Shown: piece by piece, positions 1 through 7,913 of the stretch | How the letters are laid out: each line of letters opens with the position of its first letter | Numbering within the stretch: the first letter of the stretch is position 1 | Assembly: GCA_031286555.1 (NCBI GenBank) | Contig: JAITUD010000395.1 | Coordinates: forward strand, 1-12,063 | From: Microbacterium sp. | GTDB taxonomy: Bacteria; Actinomycetota; Actinomycetes; Actinomycetales; Microbacteriaceae | Direction: 5' to 3' | Length of the DNA: 12,063 nt | Position numbers and translations under genes: made by a program | Notes under the pieces: model-generated | What the model saw: the letters and a program-made list of their open reading frames with translations, nothing else | Told to the model about the DNA's origin: nothing | Database searches by the model: none

Positions 1-2303
1 AGGGACAGACGCCGTACGGCGCGTTCGTCGAAGCCCTGGACGGCTGGCTGTCCGGCCGACCTGCGGCCGATCGGGCTCGGGTCGGCAGCGAGTACCCCGA
101 ACTCGCCGGCATCCTGCCGAGTCTGGGGAACACGCTGCCCGAACTGCAGCGCAGCCCGGAGGACGAGCGTCGCCGACTGTTCCAGGCGGTGTCCGCTGTG
201 CTCGACGATCTCGCCGCCGCCGCGCCTGTGCTGCTGGTGCTGGACGACCTGCATGACGGCGATCTCGGCACCGTGCAGTTGCTCAGCGGCCTCGCGCGCC
301 GCCGCGCGCCGGCAACCAGATGGCACGCCATCGTGACGCTCCGCGACGATGAGATCGGGCCGGATGATCCGCGTCGCGCAGTGCTGGATGCGCTCCTCGT
401 CGACGGAGTCGCCGAGATGCTCGAGCTGCCGCGCCTCAGCCGCGACGACTGTCTCGCCCTGGCGGCGGACGTCTCCGGCACAGAGGTCCCAGAGCGCGTG
501 TGGGAGCTCTCGCTCGGCCATCCGCTGTTCGCCGCCGAACTCGCCCGCGGCATCGAACAGGGCGGCGCCGCCTCTTCCTCCGGCATCCATCAGCTCGTCG
601 CCGCGCGGCTGGCGCGGCTGCCCGCCCCAGCTCGCCGTGTCGCGGAGGTGGTCGCGACAGCAGGCGGGGAAGCCGCGGTCGCCGAGGTCGTGGATGTCGC
701 GACTCAGGCACTGCACCCACCCCTTTCGGCAGGAGAGACTGCTGATGCGGTCGACCAAGCCGTCCAGGCCGCGGTGCTGGTCGAGCGGGACGTGGTCATC
801 GACGGCCGACCCGTGCCCGGGCTGGTGTTCCAGCATCCCCTGGTCCGTCTGACGACCTACGACGAACTGTCGGCGGTGCGCCGGCAGGTGCTGCACAGCG
901 CCTATGCGGATGTCGTGCTGCGGCGACGCCCGCACGCCGTGGACGCCCTGGCCACTCATCTCGTGCGAGCGGACGACCCGCGTGCGACCACCTACCTGCG
1001 GCAGGCCGCCGACCGTGCGGCGAGCCTGAGTGCCAACGACACCGCCGATCTCTACTACACCGAGCTGATCAACAGGCTCGACGCGGTCAGTGCCGAAGCG
1101 GCCTGGGTGCGCCTCGATCGCAGCGTCGTACTGCAGCGCACCGGCCGCTTCGACGAGGCGAGCAGGGTGCTCACCGATGCGCTGGGAGAGCTGCGGCGAC
1201 GGGGCGACGAAGACGGCGTCGTGCTCGCCGTCGCTCGCCTCGCCGAGGTGTGCATCAGCACCGGTGCTCCGTATGACGCTCTCCAGCTGCTGGACGCGGA
1301 CCCCGTGCGAGAGCGCATCGGCCCGCTCGCGGCCGCCACGCACCATCTGGCCCGCACCCGCGGACTCCTCGTCACGGGCAGCTATGCAGCGGCGGTGGAG
1401 TTCGCGCGTCACGCCGAGAGCGTGGCAGCTCAGGTGCCCGAGAACAGCCGCCGTGGCCTGCTCGCCCGCTCTCTGCAATACCAGGCGGTGTCGCTCGCCC
1501 TCGACGGCCGATTCGCCGAGGCCGGCCCCGTCGCGGAGCAGGCGCTCCCTCACGCGGAGGCGTACGGCGACCCGCAGATCCTCGCCTCGGTGCTGTCGGA
1601 GGGACGGGAGCAGGCGCGCCGCAGCGGCCGCCTGCACGACGCCCTTGTGATGGGGCGCAGCGCGCTGGACCTGGTCGCACGCTCCGGTGAGCGCTTGTCG
1701 CAGGCGTTCGAGCAGGCGAACCTCGCTGAGCTGCACCTTCTCGTCGAGGAGGTGGACCTCGCGGCCGAGCTTGCCGAAGCCGCTGTCGCCGCGCCCGCCG
1801 ATCAGGCCGGGCTCTCCACTGCCTACGCCTACGTCGCGCTCGCTCTGGTGCAGATGCACCGCCAGGAGGACCCGTCAACCGCGCTGAACGCCGCACAGAG
1901 AGCCGCCGACGCGGCCGCCGACCGGCAGGCGCTCGACGAGGTGGGCCGCGCCAGAGCCCAATGGCTCATCGAGACTGGAGACCCTCGAGCGGCGCTGCGG
2001 GTGCTCGCAGGACTCAACCAGGGCTCCGCGACGGCAGAGGCGTGGGCGCGACTCGGCCTCGGCGAGGCGGTCGCCGCGGAACGGATCGCCGCAGCCGAGG
2101 TGGAGCGCGCGCGGTCGGGCGGCGAGCGGCTGACCGAGATCGACGCGCGGATCGCCTGGGCATCCGCGCTCGCGCGTCTCGGCGACGAGCGTCGTTCGGA
2201 AGAGCAGTTCGCCGAAGCCGAGGAACTCGCCACGGGCCTGCCCTACCCGGCCGCTCTCACCTGGCTCAGCCGAGCGCGAGCCGCGGTCGACGACGGCGTC
2301 TGA
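1..2303 (+). CDS. Partial AAA/STAND-type ATPase with TPR-like C-terminal region (N-terminus off window)
   Basis: The reading frame is open from the left edge (first whole codon at position 3) to the TGA at 2301-2303, giving 766 visible residues. A GTG at 189 could be called as a start, but homologous-looking sequence continues upstream of it (TPYGAFVEAL, then PELAGILPSLG and DERRRLF), as in the ATPase core of large LuxR/SARP-type regulators, so the gene is truncated by the window. A Walker B-like segment, VLLVLDDLH, lies at visible residues 76-84; the Walker A loop must be off the window. From about residue 250 on, the protein is Ala/Leu/Arg-rich helical repeat sequence resembling TPRs. It ends in ordinary helix at YPAALTWLSRARAAVDDGV with no C-terminal LuxR helix-turn-helix. 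If it is a transcription factor, its DNA-binding domain would have to be N-terminal. It converges on the operon with 33 nt between stops. Target and ligand are unknown. Confidence 0.8.
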   Translation, partial: GQTPYGAFVEALDGWLSGRPAADRARVGSEYPELAGILPSLGNTLPELQRSPEDERRRLFQAVSAVLDDLAAAAPVLLVLDDLHDGDLGTVQLLSGLARRRAPATRWHAIVTLRDDEIGPDDPRRAVLDALLVDGVAEMLELPRLSRDDCLALAADVSGTEVPERVWELSLGHPLFAAELARGIEQGGAASSSGIHQLVAARLARLPAPARRVAEVVATAGGEAAVAEVVDVATQALHPPLSAGETADAVDQAVQAAVLVERDVVIDGRPVPGLVFQHPLVRLTTYDELSAVRRQVLHSAYADVVLRRRPHAVDALATHLVRADDPRATTYLRQAADRAASLSANDTADLYYTELINRLDAVSAEAAWVRLDRSVVLQRTGRFDEASRVLTDALGELRRRGDEDGVVLAVARLAEVCISTGAPYDALQLLDADPVRERIGPLAAATHHLARTRGLLVTGSYAAAVEFARHAESVAAQVPENSRRGLLARSLQYQAVSLALDGRFAEAGPVAEQALPHAEAYGDPQILASVLSEGREQARRSGRLHDALVMGRSALDLVARSGERLSQAFEQANLAELHLLVEEVDLAAELAEAAVAAPADQAGLSTAYAYVALALVQMHRQEDPSTALNAAQRAADAAADRQALDEVGRARAQWLIETGDPRAALRVLAGLNQGSATAEAWARLGLGEAVAAERIAAAEVERARSGGERLTEIDARIAWASALARLGDERRSEEQFAEAEELATGLPYPAALTWLSRARAAVDDGV

Positions 2304-2336
2304 GTACCCCCGCCCGCAGCGCCGCGAGTTTTCGAG

Positions 2337-3095
2337 TCAGCGACCGGAGGCTACGCCGTCGAGAGCCGCCCGCGCGGCGACGACGATCGCCGCATCCGTC
2401 ACGTCGAACCCGGATGCTCCGCCGCCAGGACCGCTCGGCGCTGTGTCGCCTGAGGCGCGCCTGGCGGACAGATGCACGGCATCCGCCCCCGCCGAGACGA
2501 GCGCCGAGATGTCGCCTACTCGCACTCCTCCGCCGGGCATGATCTGCACCCGACCGGCGGATCGGCGCACGAGCGCCTCGATCGTGCCCAGCCCGTCGAT
2601 GCTCCGCGTCGCACCGCCACTCGTCAGCACTCGGCTGATGCCGAGCTCGGCGAGCAGGTCCACGACGCCGACGGGGTCCGCGAGGGTGTCGATCGCCCGG
2701 TGGAAGACGACCTCAGCGCCAACCGCGGCGTCAGTCCAGCGCCTCAGCGCGTCGACATCGACCTGGCCCGCGGCATCCAGAGCTGCCACGACGACGGCGC
2801 CGGCCCCGCGGCGCACCACGTCGCGGACATCCGCCGCGACGACGGCGACCTCAGCGGCGTCGTAGACGAAGCCGCCAGGTCGCGGCCGCACGAGCACCGC
2901 GAGACGATCCGCACTGCCCGCTTCGGCGAGCACCGCGTCCACGGCGCCCGCCGACGGCGTGAGGCCGCCGGTCTCCGCGAGAGCCTGGCACAGCTCGACC
3001 CGATCGGCTCCCGCCGCGAACGCGATACGTGCGCCCGCGGCGTCCTGCACCGCGATCTCGAGCTGCGCGGGTCGCCGCGCGCCTGGCGCGGTCAT
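2337..3095 (-). CDS. cutC: CutC-family TIM-barrel protein
   Basis: This 252-residue protein matches the usual CutC length. Family motifs appear in order: ADRVELCQALAETGGLTPS (29-48), RPRPGGFVYD (70-79), VFHRAID (130-136), RVLTSGG (155-161), IMPGGGV (185-191) and HLSAR (208-212). It is the last gene of the operon. Its ATG (3093-3095) overlaps the TGA of the fucosidase gene (3092-3094) as ATGA, and the SD is weak, so it is probably translated by coupling. CutC is named for copper homeostasis, but in E. coli the copper phenotype was later traced to the MicL small RNA encoded at the 3' end of that gene, so the family's biochemical role is open. Sitting behind a fucosidase and a sugar importer, a carbohydrate-related enzymatic role seems more likely here than copper handling; that is inference. 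The assignment to the family is firm, the function is not. Confidence 0.9.
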   Translation of the reverse strand: MTAPGARRPAQLEIAVQDAAGARIAFAAGADRVELCQALAETGGLTPSAGAVDAVLAEAGSADRLAVLVRPRPGGFVYDAAEVAVVAADVRDVVRRGAGAVVVAALDAAGQVDVDALRRWTDAAVGAEVVFHRAIDTLADPVGVVDLLAELGISRVLTSGGATRSIDGLGTIEALVRRSAGRVQIMPGGGVRVGDISALVSAGADAVHLSARRASGDTAPSGPGGGASGFDVTDAAIVVAARAALDGVASGR

Positions 3096-4435
3096 CCGAC
3101 CGTGGCGACCGCGACAGCCGCGCCGCGCAGCCCTTCCGGAACCGTCAGCGAGACGGTGCCGTCGGCGCGCGTCGTCGCCTCGGCGATCGTGCCGTCCGAC
3201 CAGCGTGCATCGCGTCCGGCCAGTTCGGCGGGCAGCGCAACCTCACCGATCGCCGGGTCGAGCGCGTGCACGTGCACTCCCGTCGACGACGCCGTGTACC
3301 GGACGGGCTCGAGCGGCTCGCCGAAGCGGATCCACGGGCGGGTGCCGTAGACGGTGTCGCCGTTCTCCGCCAGCCAGCCGCCCATGGCGCGCATGGCGGC
3401 CAGCTGCAGCGCGGGGATCGTGCCGTCGGCGGCGGGCCCCACGTTGATCAGCAGGTTGCCGTTCTTCGACACCACGTCGACGAGCATCCGGATCAGCGCA
3501 TCGCCCGAGAGCGAGTGCCGGTCGTCCTCCGCCTGGTTGTAGCCGAACGAATAGCCCAGGCCGCGGGTGGACTCCCACGGGTGCTCGAGGATGTCGGGGA
3601 TGTTGCGGTACTCGCGCGTGAGGAAGCCGTGGTACGGCACACCCCAGCGGTCGTTCACGACCCCTTCGGGGACGGCCTCGAAGTAGCGGCTCAGCAGCGC
3701 GGCGACCGCGAAGTCGTCATCGCCCTTGCCGCCGTCCGGCCACTCGATGTCGTTCCAGAGCACATCGGGCGAGAACTTCTCGACGAGCTCCTCGAGCTGG
3801 GCGGCGGCGTAGCGGGAGAAGTGCTCGTCGTTCCTGCGGAAGCGGAACAGGTCCGTGTCCGACTCGATCGCGGGGAAGTCGCTGACGTGCCAGTCCAGCG
3901 CACCCGAGTAGTAGACGCCGAAACGGGCTCCGGCGCGCCGCGTGGCGTCGTGGAACTCGCGGATGAGGTCGCGCCGCGGACCGCGCGCCACGGCGTTGAA
4001 GCCGGTCGTCATGGTGTCCCACAGGCAGAAGCCCTCGTGGTGCTTCGTGGTGGGGATGACGTACTTCGCTCCCGCGCCCACGAGCTCCCCGACGAAGGCG
4101 TCGGCGTCGAAGGCCGAGGCGTCCCAGCGGTCGGCGAGGTCCTCGTACGAGGTGCCGGGGCCGTACAGCTCCTGATGCCGCCGCCAGGTCGGACTGCCCT
4201 CGATGCGCACGGTGTTGCCGTACCACTCGGCGTACTGGTGCCATGCATAGGCGTCCTCCGTGGGGATGTTCACCCCTTCGCCATGCTGCACAGCCCAGGC
4301 CGGCACCGAGTACAGGCCCCAGTGCACGAAGAAGCCGAGCTTTGCGTCCCGGTACCACTCCGGGACGCCGTTCGCGGGGTACTGCGGGGCGACGGCGCCG
4401 AAGTCGGGCCCGGTGCGCTTCTCGAAGTTCAGCAT
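3092..4435 (-). CDS. GH29 alpha-L-fucosidase, cytoplasmic
   Basis: Predicted to release alpha-linked L-fucose from fucosylated substrates by the retaining mechanism of glycoside hydrolase family 29. It has 447 residues. The N-terminus (MLNFEKRTGPDFG) has no signal peptide, so it should work in the cytoplasm on imported substrate. Family landmarks are FFVHWGLYS (35-43), TKHHEGFCLWD (130-140), FGVYYSGALDWH (172-183), DVLWNDIEWP (224-233) with the expected nucleophile Asp229, PWESTRGLGYSFGYN (286-300) with Glu288 at the position of the acid/base Glu of the Thermotoga maritima enzyme, and NLLINVGP. A beta-sandwich-like tail follows. The start is fixed by an AGGAGA site 7 nt upstream. The gene overlaps the M81 gene by 7 nt and cutC by 3 nt, so it lies inside the operon. 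A second GH29 gene of a different type sits at the right edge. The exact linkage preference cannot be read from sequence. Confidence 0.94.
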   Translation of the reverse strand: MLNFEKRTGPDFGAVAPQYPANGVPEWYRDAKLGFFVHWGLYSVPAWAVQHGEGVNIPTEDAYAWHQYAEWYGNTVRIEGSPTWRRHQELYGPGTSYEDLADRWDASAFDADAFVGELVGAGAKYVIPTTKHHEGFCLWDTMTTGFNAVARGPRRDLIREFHDATRRAGARFGVYYSGALDWHVSDFPAIESDTDLFRFRRNDEHFSRYAAAQLEELVEKFSPDVLWNDIEWPDGGKGDDDFAVAALLSRYFEAVPEGVVNDRWGVPYHGFLTREYRNIPDILEHPWESTRGLGYSFGYNQAEDDRHSLSGDALIRMLVDVVSKNGNLLINVGPAADGTIPALQLAAMRAMGGWLAENGDTVYGTRPWIRFGEPLEPVRYTASSTGVHVHALDPAIGEVALPAELAGRDARWSDGTIAEATTRADGTVSLTVPEGLRGAAVAVATVG

Positions 4436-6015
4436 GCGGTGCTCTCCTCTCCACGGCGACCGACGACGGCCGTGAGCGCCGGGGTGCCGGTGGTGTCGAA
4501 CGGGTAGACGCCGGGCTGCAGGTGGCTGTGGCCCAGTCGCAGCAGGTCCTGGTCGACGCCGCCGGGCGTGAGCGCCAGCGTCCAGTCCGCGGCCAGGTCG
4601 TAGAGCTCGGGCTCGAGGTAGCCGATCTTCACCACGACGATGTCGGCGGCCTCAGGGTCGAGACCGAGCATGCGGAAGTCGTCCAGGTGGTGGAACGGCT
4701 TGCGCCTCGAGGTGATGATGGCGTGCAGGCCGCCGACGGCGATGACCGCCTGTGTGCCGGCATCCGGGTCGCCCTCGGTGATCGAGAAGACCTCGCCGGT
4801 GATGCGTACAGGGCCGCGCGGGCCGTGGTCCACGCGAGCTCCCGCGTCCACCGTGACGGTGGCGCCCACGCCGGCGGCCTCGGCCGCGGCGACCGCCTCG
4901 GCATCGAAGATCGATGCCACGAGCGTGGTGCGCGATCCGTCGGTCAGCTCCGGGCGCTCGAGCAGTTCGCCGAGCGTCCAGGTGACGTCCCCGGCACCGC
5001 CTGCGGTGGGGTTGTCCCCCGAGTCGGAGATCAGATAGGGATGCGCGGCATCCGGCGCCAGCGCCCTCTGCAGTGCTCCGTCGAGCGAGGCCGTCTCGGC
5101 GACGAACACGAAGTCCTCTCTGGCGTCCCAGAACATCCGGGCGATCCGCTCCGCCTCGGCGGTGATCAGCGCACGGTCGTCACCGGTGACGACGACGTAG
5201 GCCTGGCAGCGCGGCTCGTCGGCCCACGCGTATCCGATCCACACCGACGCGTCCACGACGCCGTCCATCGCCCCGATCCCGGGTAGCTCGGCGTAGATGC
5301 CGCGCGCCGGCTCGAGACGCGTGCTGGTCTTCTCGCCGGGAAGGAGCACCGGCACCGGCACCCAGGCCTTGTACGGGCGGCGCAGCACCGGATCTGTTCC
5401 GTGCGGTCCCCGGAGCCGGTCGAGCAGGTTCCACACCGCCCGTTCCTTGGTGTTCATCCAGTCCTCGTGCGGAGCCATCCGGTAGCAGGTGAGCAGGTCG
5501 ACCTCGTCGCGCAGCACCTCGGACACGTTGCCGTGCAGGTCCATCGACGTGGTGATCAGCGTGTCCGGGCCGAGTTCGGCACGCACCGCACGGGCGAGGT
5601 CGCCCTCGGCGTCCTGCATGCCGATCACGCTCATCGCCCCGTGGATGTCGAAGAAGAAGCCGTCGAACGCTCCGCCTTCGCGGACGGCGTCACGGATGCC
5701 GGTGACGATGGCGTCCTTCATCCGCCGATACGTCTCCGGGGCCACGGCGCCGCCGGGCAGCGAGCGTCCATGATGGATCGGCACCCACCGCGCGGCCTCG
5801 CGCAGCTCGCGACCGGCGTCGAGGAACGGGTAGTACCCGATGAGGTCGTCGCCCGTGCGGATCGTGAAGGCCTCGTCGCCGGAGACGTGCGGCGAGAAGG
5901 TGCTCGACTCGATCGAGATGCCGGCGATGCCGATGCGCGGGGCGGTCAGCCCACCCTGCGCGACGGGGGCCAGCGGCCCCATCCAGATGTCACTCGCTTC
6001 CGGACGGTCGGTCAT
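4429..6015 (-). CDS. M81-family (MlrC-like) zinc metallohydrolase
   Basis: This 528-residue protein has both halves of the MlrC family. In the N-terminal half, FDIHGAMS (122-129) and SMDLHGNVS (157-165) give Asp159 and His161; with His183 in RMAPHEDW they match the D-x-H ... H zinc-ligand pattern of microcystinase MlrC, including the 22-residue step between the two His. In the C-terminal half, DSGDNPTAGGAGD (331-343) is the family's glycine-rich signature. The N-terminal family motif, usually HETNTFSP-like, is changed to SIESSTFSP (34-42), keeping Glu36. An AGGAGG lies 4 nt before the ATG at 6013-6015; Met12 is an alternative start, since homology begins near residue 27. No signal peptide is seen. 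MlrC itself cleaves a cyclic peptide, but many M81 proteins have no known substrate. Placed between a kinase-like protein and a fucosidase, this one may cut an amide or similar bond in a glycoconjugate; that is inference. Confidence 0.9.
   Translation of the reverse strand: MTDRPEASDIWMGPLAPVAQGGLTAPRIGIAGISIESSTFSPHVSGDEAFTIRTGDDLIGYYPFLDAGRELREAARWVPIHHGRSLPGGAVAPETYRRMKDAIVTGIRDAVREGGAFDGFFFDIHGAMSVIGMQDAEGDLARAVRAELGPDTLITTSMDLHGNVSEVLRDEVDLLTCYRMAPHEDWMNTKERAVWNLLDRLRGPHGTDPVLRRPYKAWVPVPVLLPGEKTSTRLEPARGIYAELPGIGAMDGVVDASVWIGYAWADEPRCQAYVVVTGDDRALITAEAERIARMFWDAREDFVFVAETASLDGALQRALAPDAAHPYLISDSGDNPTAGGAGDVTWTLGELLERPELTDGSRTTLVASIFDAEAVAAAEAAGVGATVTVDAGARVDHGPRGPVRITGEVFSITEGDPDAGTQAVIAVGGLHAIITSRRKPFHHLDDFRMLGLDPEAADIVVVKIGYLEPELYDLAADWTLALTPGGVDQDLLRLGHSHLQPGVYPFDTTGTPALTAVVGRRGEESTAC
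4443..4448 (-). promoter_or_regulatory. Shine-Dalgarno of the GH29 fucosidase
   Basis: AGGAGA on the minus strand, 7 nt before the ATG at 4433-4435. It lies within the 3' end of the upstream M81 gene and supports this start and independent reinitiation despite the 7-nt gene overlap. Confidence 0.8.
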
Positions 6016-6019
6016 GTGT

Positions 6020-6025
6020 CCTCCT
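6020..6025 (-). promoter_or_regulatory. Shine-Dalgarno of the M81 gene
   Basis: AGGAGG on the minus strand, 4 nt before the ATG at 6013-6015, in the 22-nt gap after the ROK gene. It favours this start over Met12. Confidence 0.75.
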
Positions 6026-6037
6026 ACGGCTCGGGGT

Positions 6038-6988
6038 TCAGTATGCGGGAACGGCGTGTGCGCGCCGCGCGGATTCGATGGCGCCGAGGGCGACGGCGTC
6101 GCCGCCCCGTTCGGCGGGGATCACCTTCAGCGGGATGCCGGTGATCGGCGCGTCGGTGCGGAGCGCCTCGTCGACGGCCGGGGCGAGCAGGTCCCAGGCC
6201 CGTGCGACTCCCCCGCCGACGATCGCCAGAGGCACGTCGAGCAGGGTGGCCGCGCTCGCACAGGCGAGGGCGAGGGCCCTGCCCGCGTCGCGGAACACGG
6301 CGATCGCGTCGGCGTCGCCCGCTCTGGCGCGGTCGGCCACGTCGCGCGAGTCGAGCTCGTCACCGGTGCGATCGGCGTATCGTGCACCGATCGAGGTGCC
6401 CGATGCCAGGGTCTCGAGGTGACCCGTCTGGCCGCACGTGCAGCGCAGGTCGCTGTATCCGGGTGTGTGGCCGATCTCGCCGGCCGCGCCGTGCGGGCCG
6501 TGCCGCAGGTCGCCGTCGACGATGAGCGCGCCGCCGACCCCGGTGCCCAGCATCACGCCGAGCACGTCTCGGTCGTCGCGGCCGGCCGCCTCGCCGAGCA
6601 GGAACGCGTTCACGGCGGTCTCGATCCGGACCGGCACGCCGAGCCGTGCCGAGAGCTCGTCGGCGAGCGGGAAGCCCACCCAGTCCACGAAAGTCTCGGA
6701 TGCGGCGCGGATGGTGCCCGTCGCGTGGTCGACCACGCCGGCGGCGCCCACGCCGGCGGCACGGAGCGACGCCCCGGACTCCGTGGCGAGCCGTGTCACC
6801 AGGGCGGCGGCGGCATCCGCCATCGCGGCGCCGCCCTCCCGCGCCGGCGCAGGGGCGCTGCCCCTGGCCAGCACGGCGCCCTCCTCGTCGACGATGAGGG
6901 CGGCGATCTTGGTGCCGCCGATGTCGATGCCGGCATCCGCGGGGATGCCTGCGGGCACAGCGGTGCCCCGGTCCTGCGTCATGCTCAC
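6038..6988 (-). CDS. ROK-family sugar-kinase-like protein lacking the catalytic Asp
   Basis: This 316-residue protein has no helix-turn-helix and follows the sugar-kinase branch of the ROK family. It has the phosphate-binding DIGGTKIAAL (22-31), LGTGVGGALIVDG (147-159), AGEIGH (169-174) with the sugar-contact Glu171 and His174, and a zinc-type CTCGQTGHLE segment (183-192) in which the third Cys is His190; Glu192 is kept. The striking change is at the active site: where ROK kinases have NDAN with the catalytic Asp, this protein reads T124-A125-V126-N127 (IETAVNAFLLGE). The nucleotide loop is intact, so it may bind sugar and ATP yet phosphorylate poorly, use another base, or do something else. 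The start is GTG at 6986-6988, 1 nt after the permease 2 stop; ATG at 6980-6982 is an alternative. It lies mid-operon, which argues for a role tied to the imported sugar. Confidence 0.88.
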   Translation of the reverse strand: MSMTQDRGTAVPAGIPADAGIDIGGTKIAALIVDEEGAVLARGSAPAPAREGGAAMADAAAALVTRLATESGASLRAAGVGAAGVVDHATGTIRAASETFVDWVGFPLADELSARLGVPVRIETAVNAFLLGEAAGRDDRDVLGVMLGTGVGGALIVDGDLRHGPHGAAGEIGHTPGYSDLRCTCGQTGHLETLASGTSIGARYADRTGDELDSRDVADRARAGDADAIAVFRDAGRALALACASAATLLDVPLAIVGGGVARAWDLLAPAVDEALRTDAPITGIPLKVIPAERGGDAVALGAIESARRAHAVPAY

Positions 6989-6989
6989 G

Positions 6990-7913
6990 TCAGCGACCGC
7001 CCAGCCCCGCCATGGCGATGCCCTTGACCAGATGCTTCTGCAGGGCGATCACCAGGATCGTGGTCGGGATCATCGAGATGATCGATGCGGCCATCTGCAG
7101 GTCCCAGCGCGTCCCGGTCAGTCCGGAGAAGCTCGCGAGGCCCACGGGCAGCGTGCCGTGCGCGTTGTAGTCCACCGTGACGATGAGCGGCCACAGGTAG
7201 CTGTTCCAGAACGACATGAACGTGAACACCGCGAGCACGGCCACCGCCGAGGTCGACAGCGGCAGGATGATGCGCAGGAACGTGCGGACGGCGCCGGCTC
7301 CGTCGATGCGGGCAGCCTCCTCCAGCTCGTAGGGGATGCCGCGGAAGAACTGCCGCATGAGGAAGGTGCCGAACGCGCCGAATGCGAACGGGAAGATCAG
7401 CGCCTGGAAGGTGTCGACCCAGCCTGCCCACTGCATCACCTGGAACATCGGGATCACGAGCACTTCGGCCGGCACCATCAGCGTGGCCAGGAACAGCACG
7501 AAGACCGCATCCCGACCCTTCCAGCGCAGACGTCCGAAGGCGTACCCGGCGGTCGTCGAGACCACGAGCACCACGAGAGTGCCGGCGATCGAGGTGAACA
7601 GCGAGTTGAAGATGTACGTCCAGAACGGGCCGTACTCGAAGACCTCGGTGAAGTTCGACCACCGCACCTCCGAGCCGATCAGGCGCGGCGGCATGGCGAA
7701 CATCTCGCCGTTCGGCTTGAGCGCCGAGAAGAACGCGTAGATCAGCGGCAGCAGGAAGATGGCTGCCGCGATGTAGACGCCGATGTGCGCGAACACGAGA
7801 CGGACGCGGCCGGCGCCGCTCTGCTTCGTGCTGCCGCGCCTGCGCTCCACCTCGACGGCGCCGCCGTCGTCGGTATCGCGGAGCATGACGGGCTCCATGA
7901 TGTCAGTGCTCAT
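6990..7913 (-). CDS. CUT1 ABC sugar transporter permease 2 (MalG-like)
   Basis: A 307-residue inner-membrane permease of the MalG/CUT1 type. A charged, Ser/Arg-rich cytoplasmic start of about 40 residues is followed by a first membrane segment (about 41-63, VYIAAAIFLLPLIYAFFSAL) and five more. The EAA loop that docks on the ATPase is at 199-219 (EAARIDGAGAVRTF, then IILPLS). The C-terminus LQKHLVKGIAMAGLGGR is typical of the MalG side of the pair. Its ATG (7911-7913) lies inside the end of permease 1 with an 11-nt overlap; Met6 is a weaker alternative with no clear SD. It forms the channel with permease 1 and receives sugar from the lipoprotein. No ATP-binding subunit is encoded in the window. 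Confidence 0.95.
   Translation of the reverse strand: MSTDIMEPVMLRDTDDGGAVEVERRRGSTKQSGAGRVRLVFAHIGVYIAAAIFLLPLIYAFFSALKPNGEMFAMPPRLIGSEVRWSNFTEVFEYGPFWTYIFNSLFTSIAGTLVVLVVSTTAGYAFGRLRWKGRDAVFVLFLATLMVPAEVLVIPMFQVMQWAGWVDTFQALIFPFAFGAFGTFLMRQFFRGIPYELEEAARIDGAGAVRTFLRIILPLSTSAVAVLAVFTFMSFWNSYLWPLIVTVDYNAHGTLPVGLASFSGLTGTRWDLQMAASIISMIPTTILVIALQKHLVKGIAMAGLGGR

Noticed and set aside
2325..2336. CGAG-TTTT-CGAG between the convergent stops as a terminator hairpin
   Set aside because: CGAG is repeated directly, not inverted, so it cannot form a stem, and there is no T run after a stem on either strand.
3029..4507. 492-codon plus-strand frame opposite the fucosidase
   Set aside because: Antisense to a clear GH29 gene; it has no recognisable motif and the composition expected of an antisense frame in GC-rich DNA.
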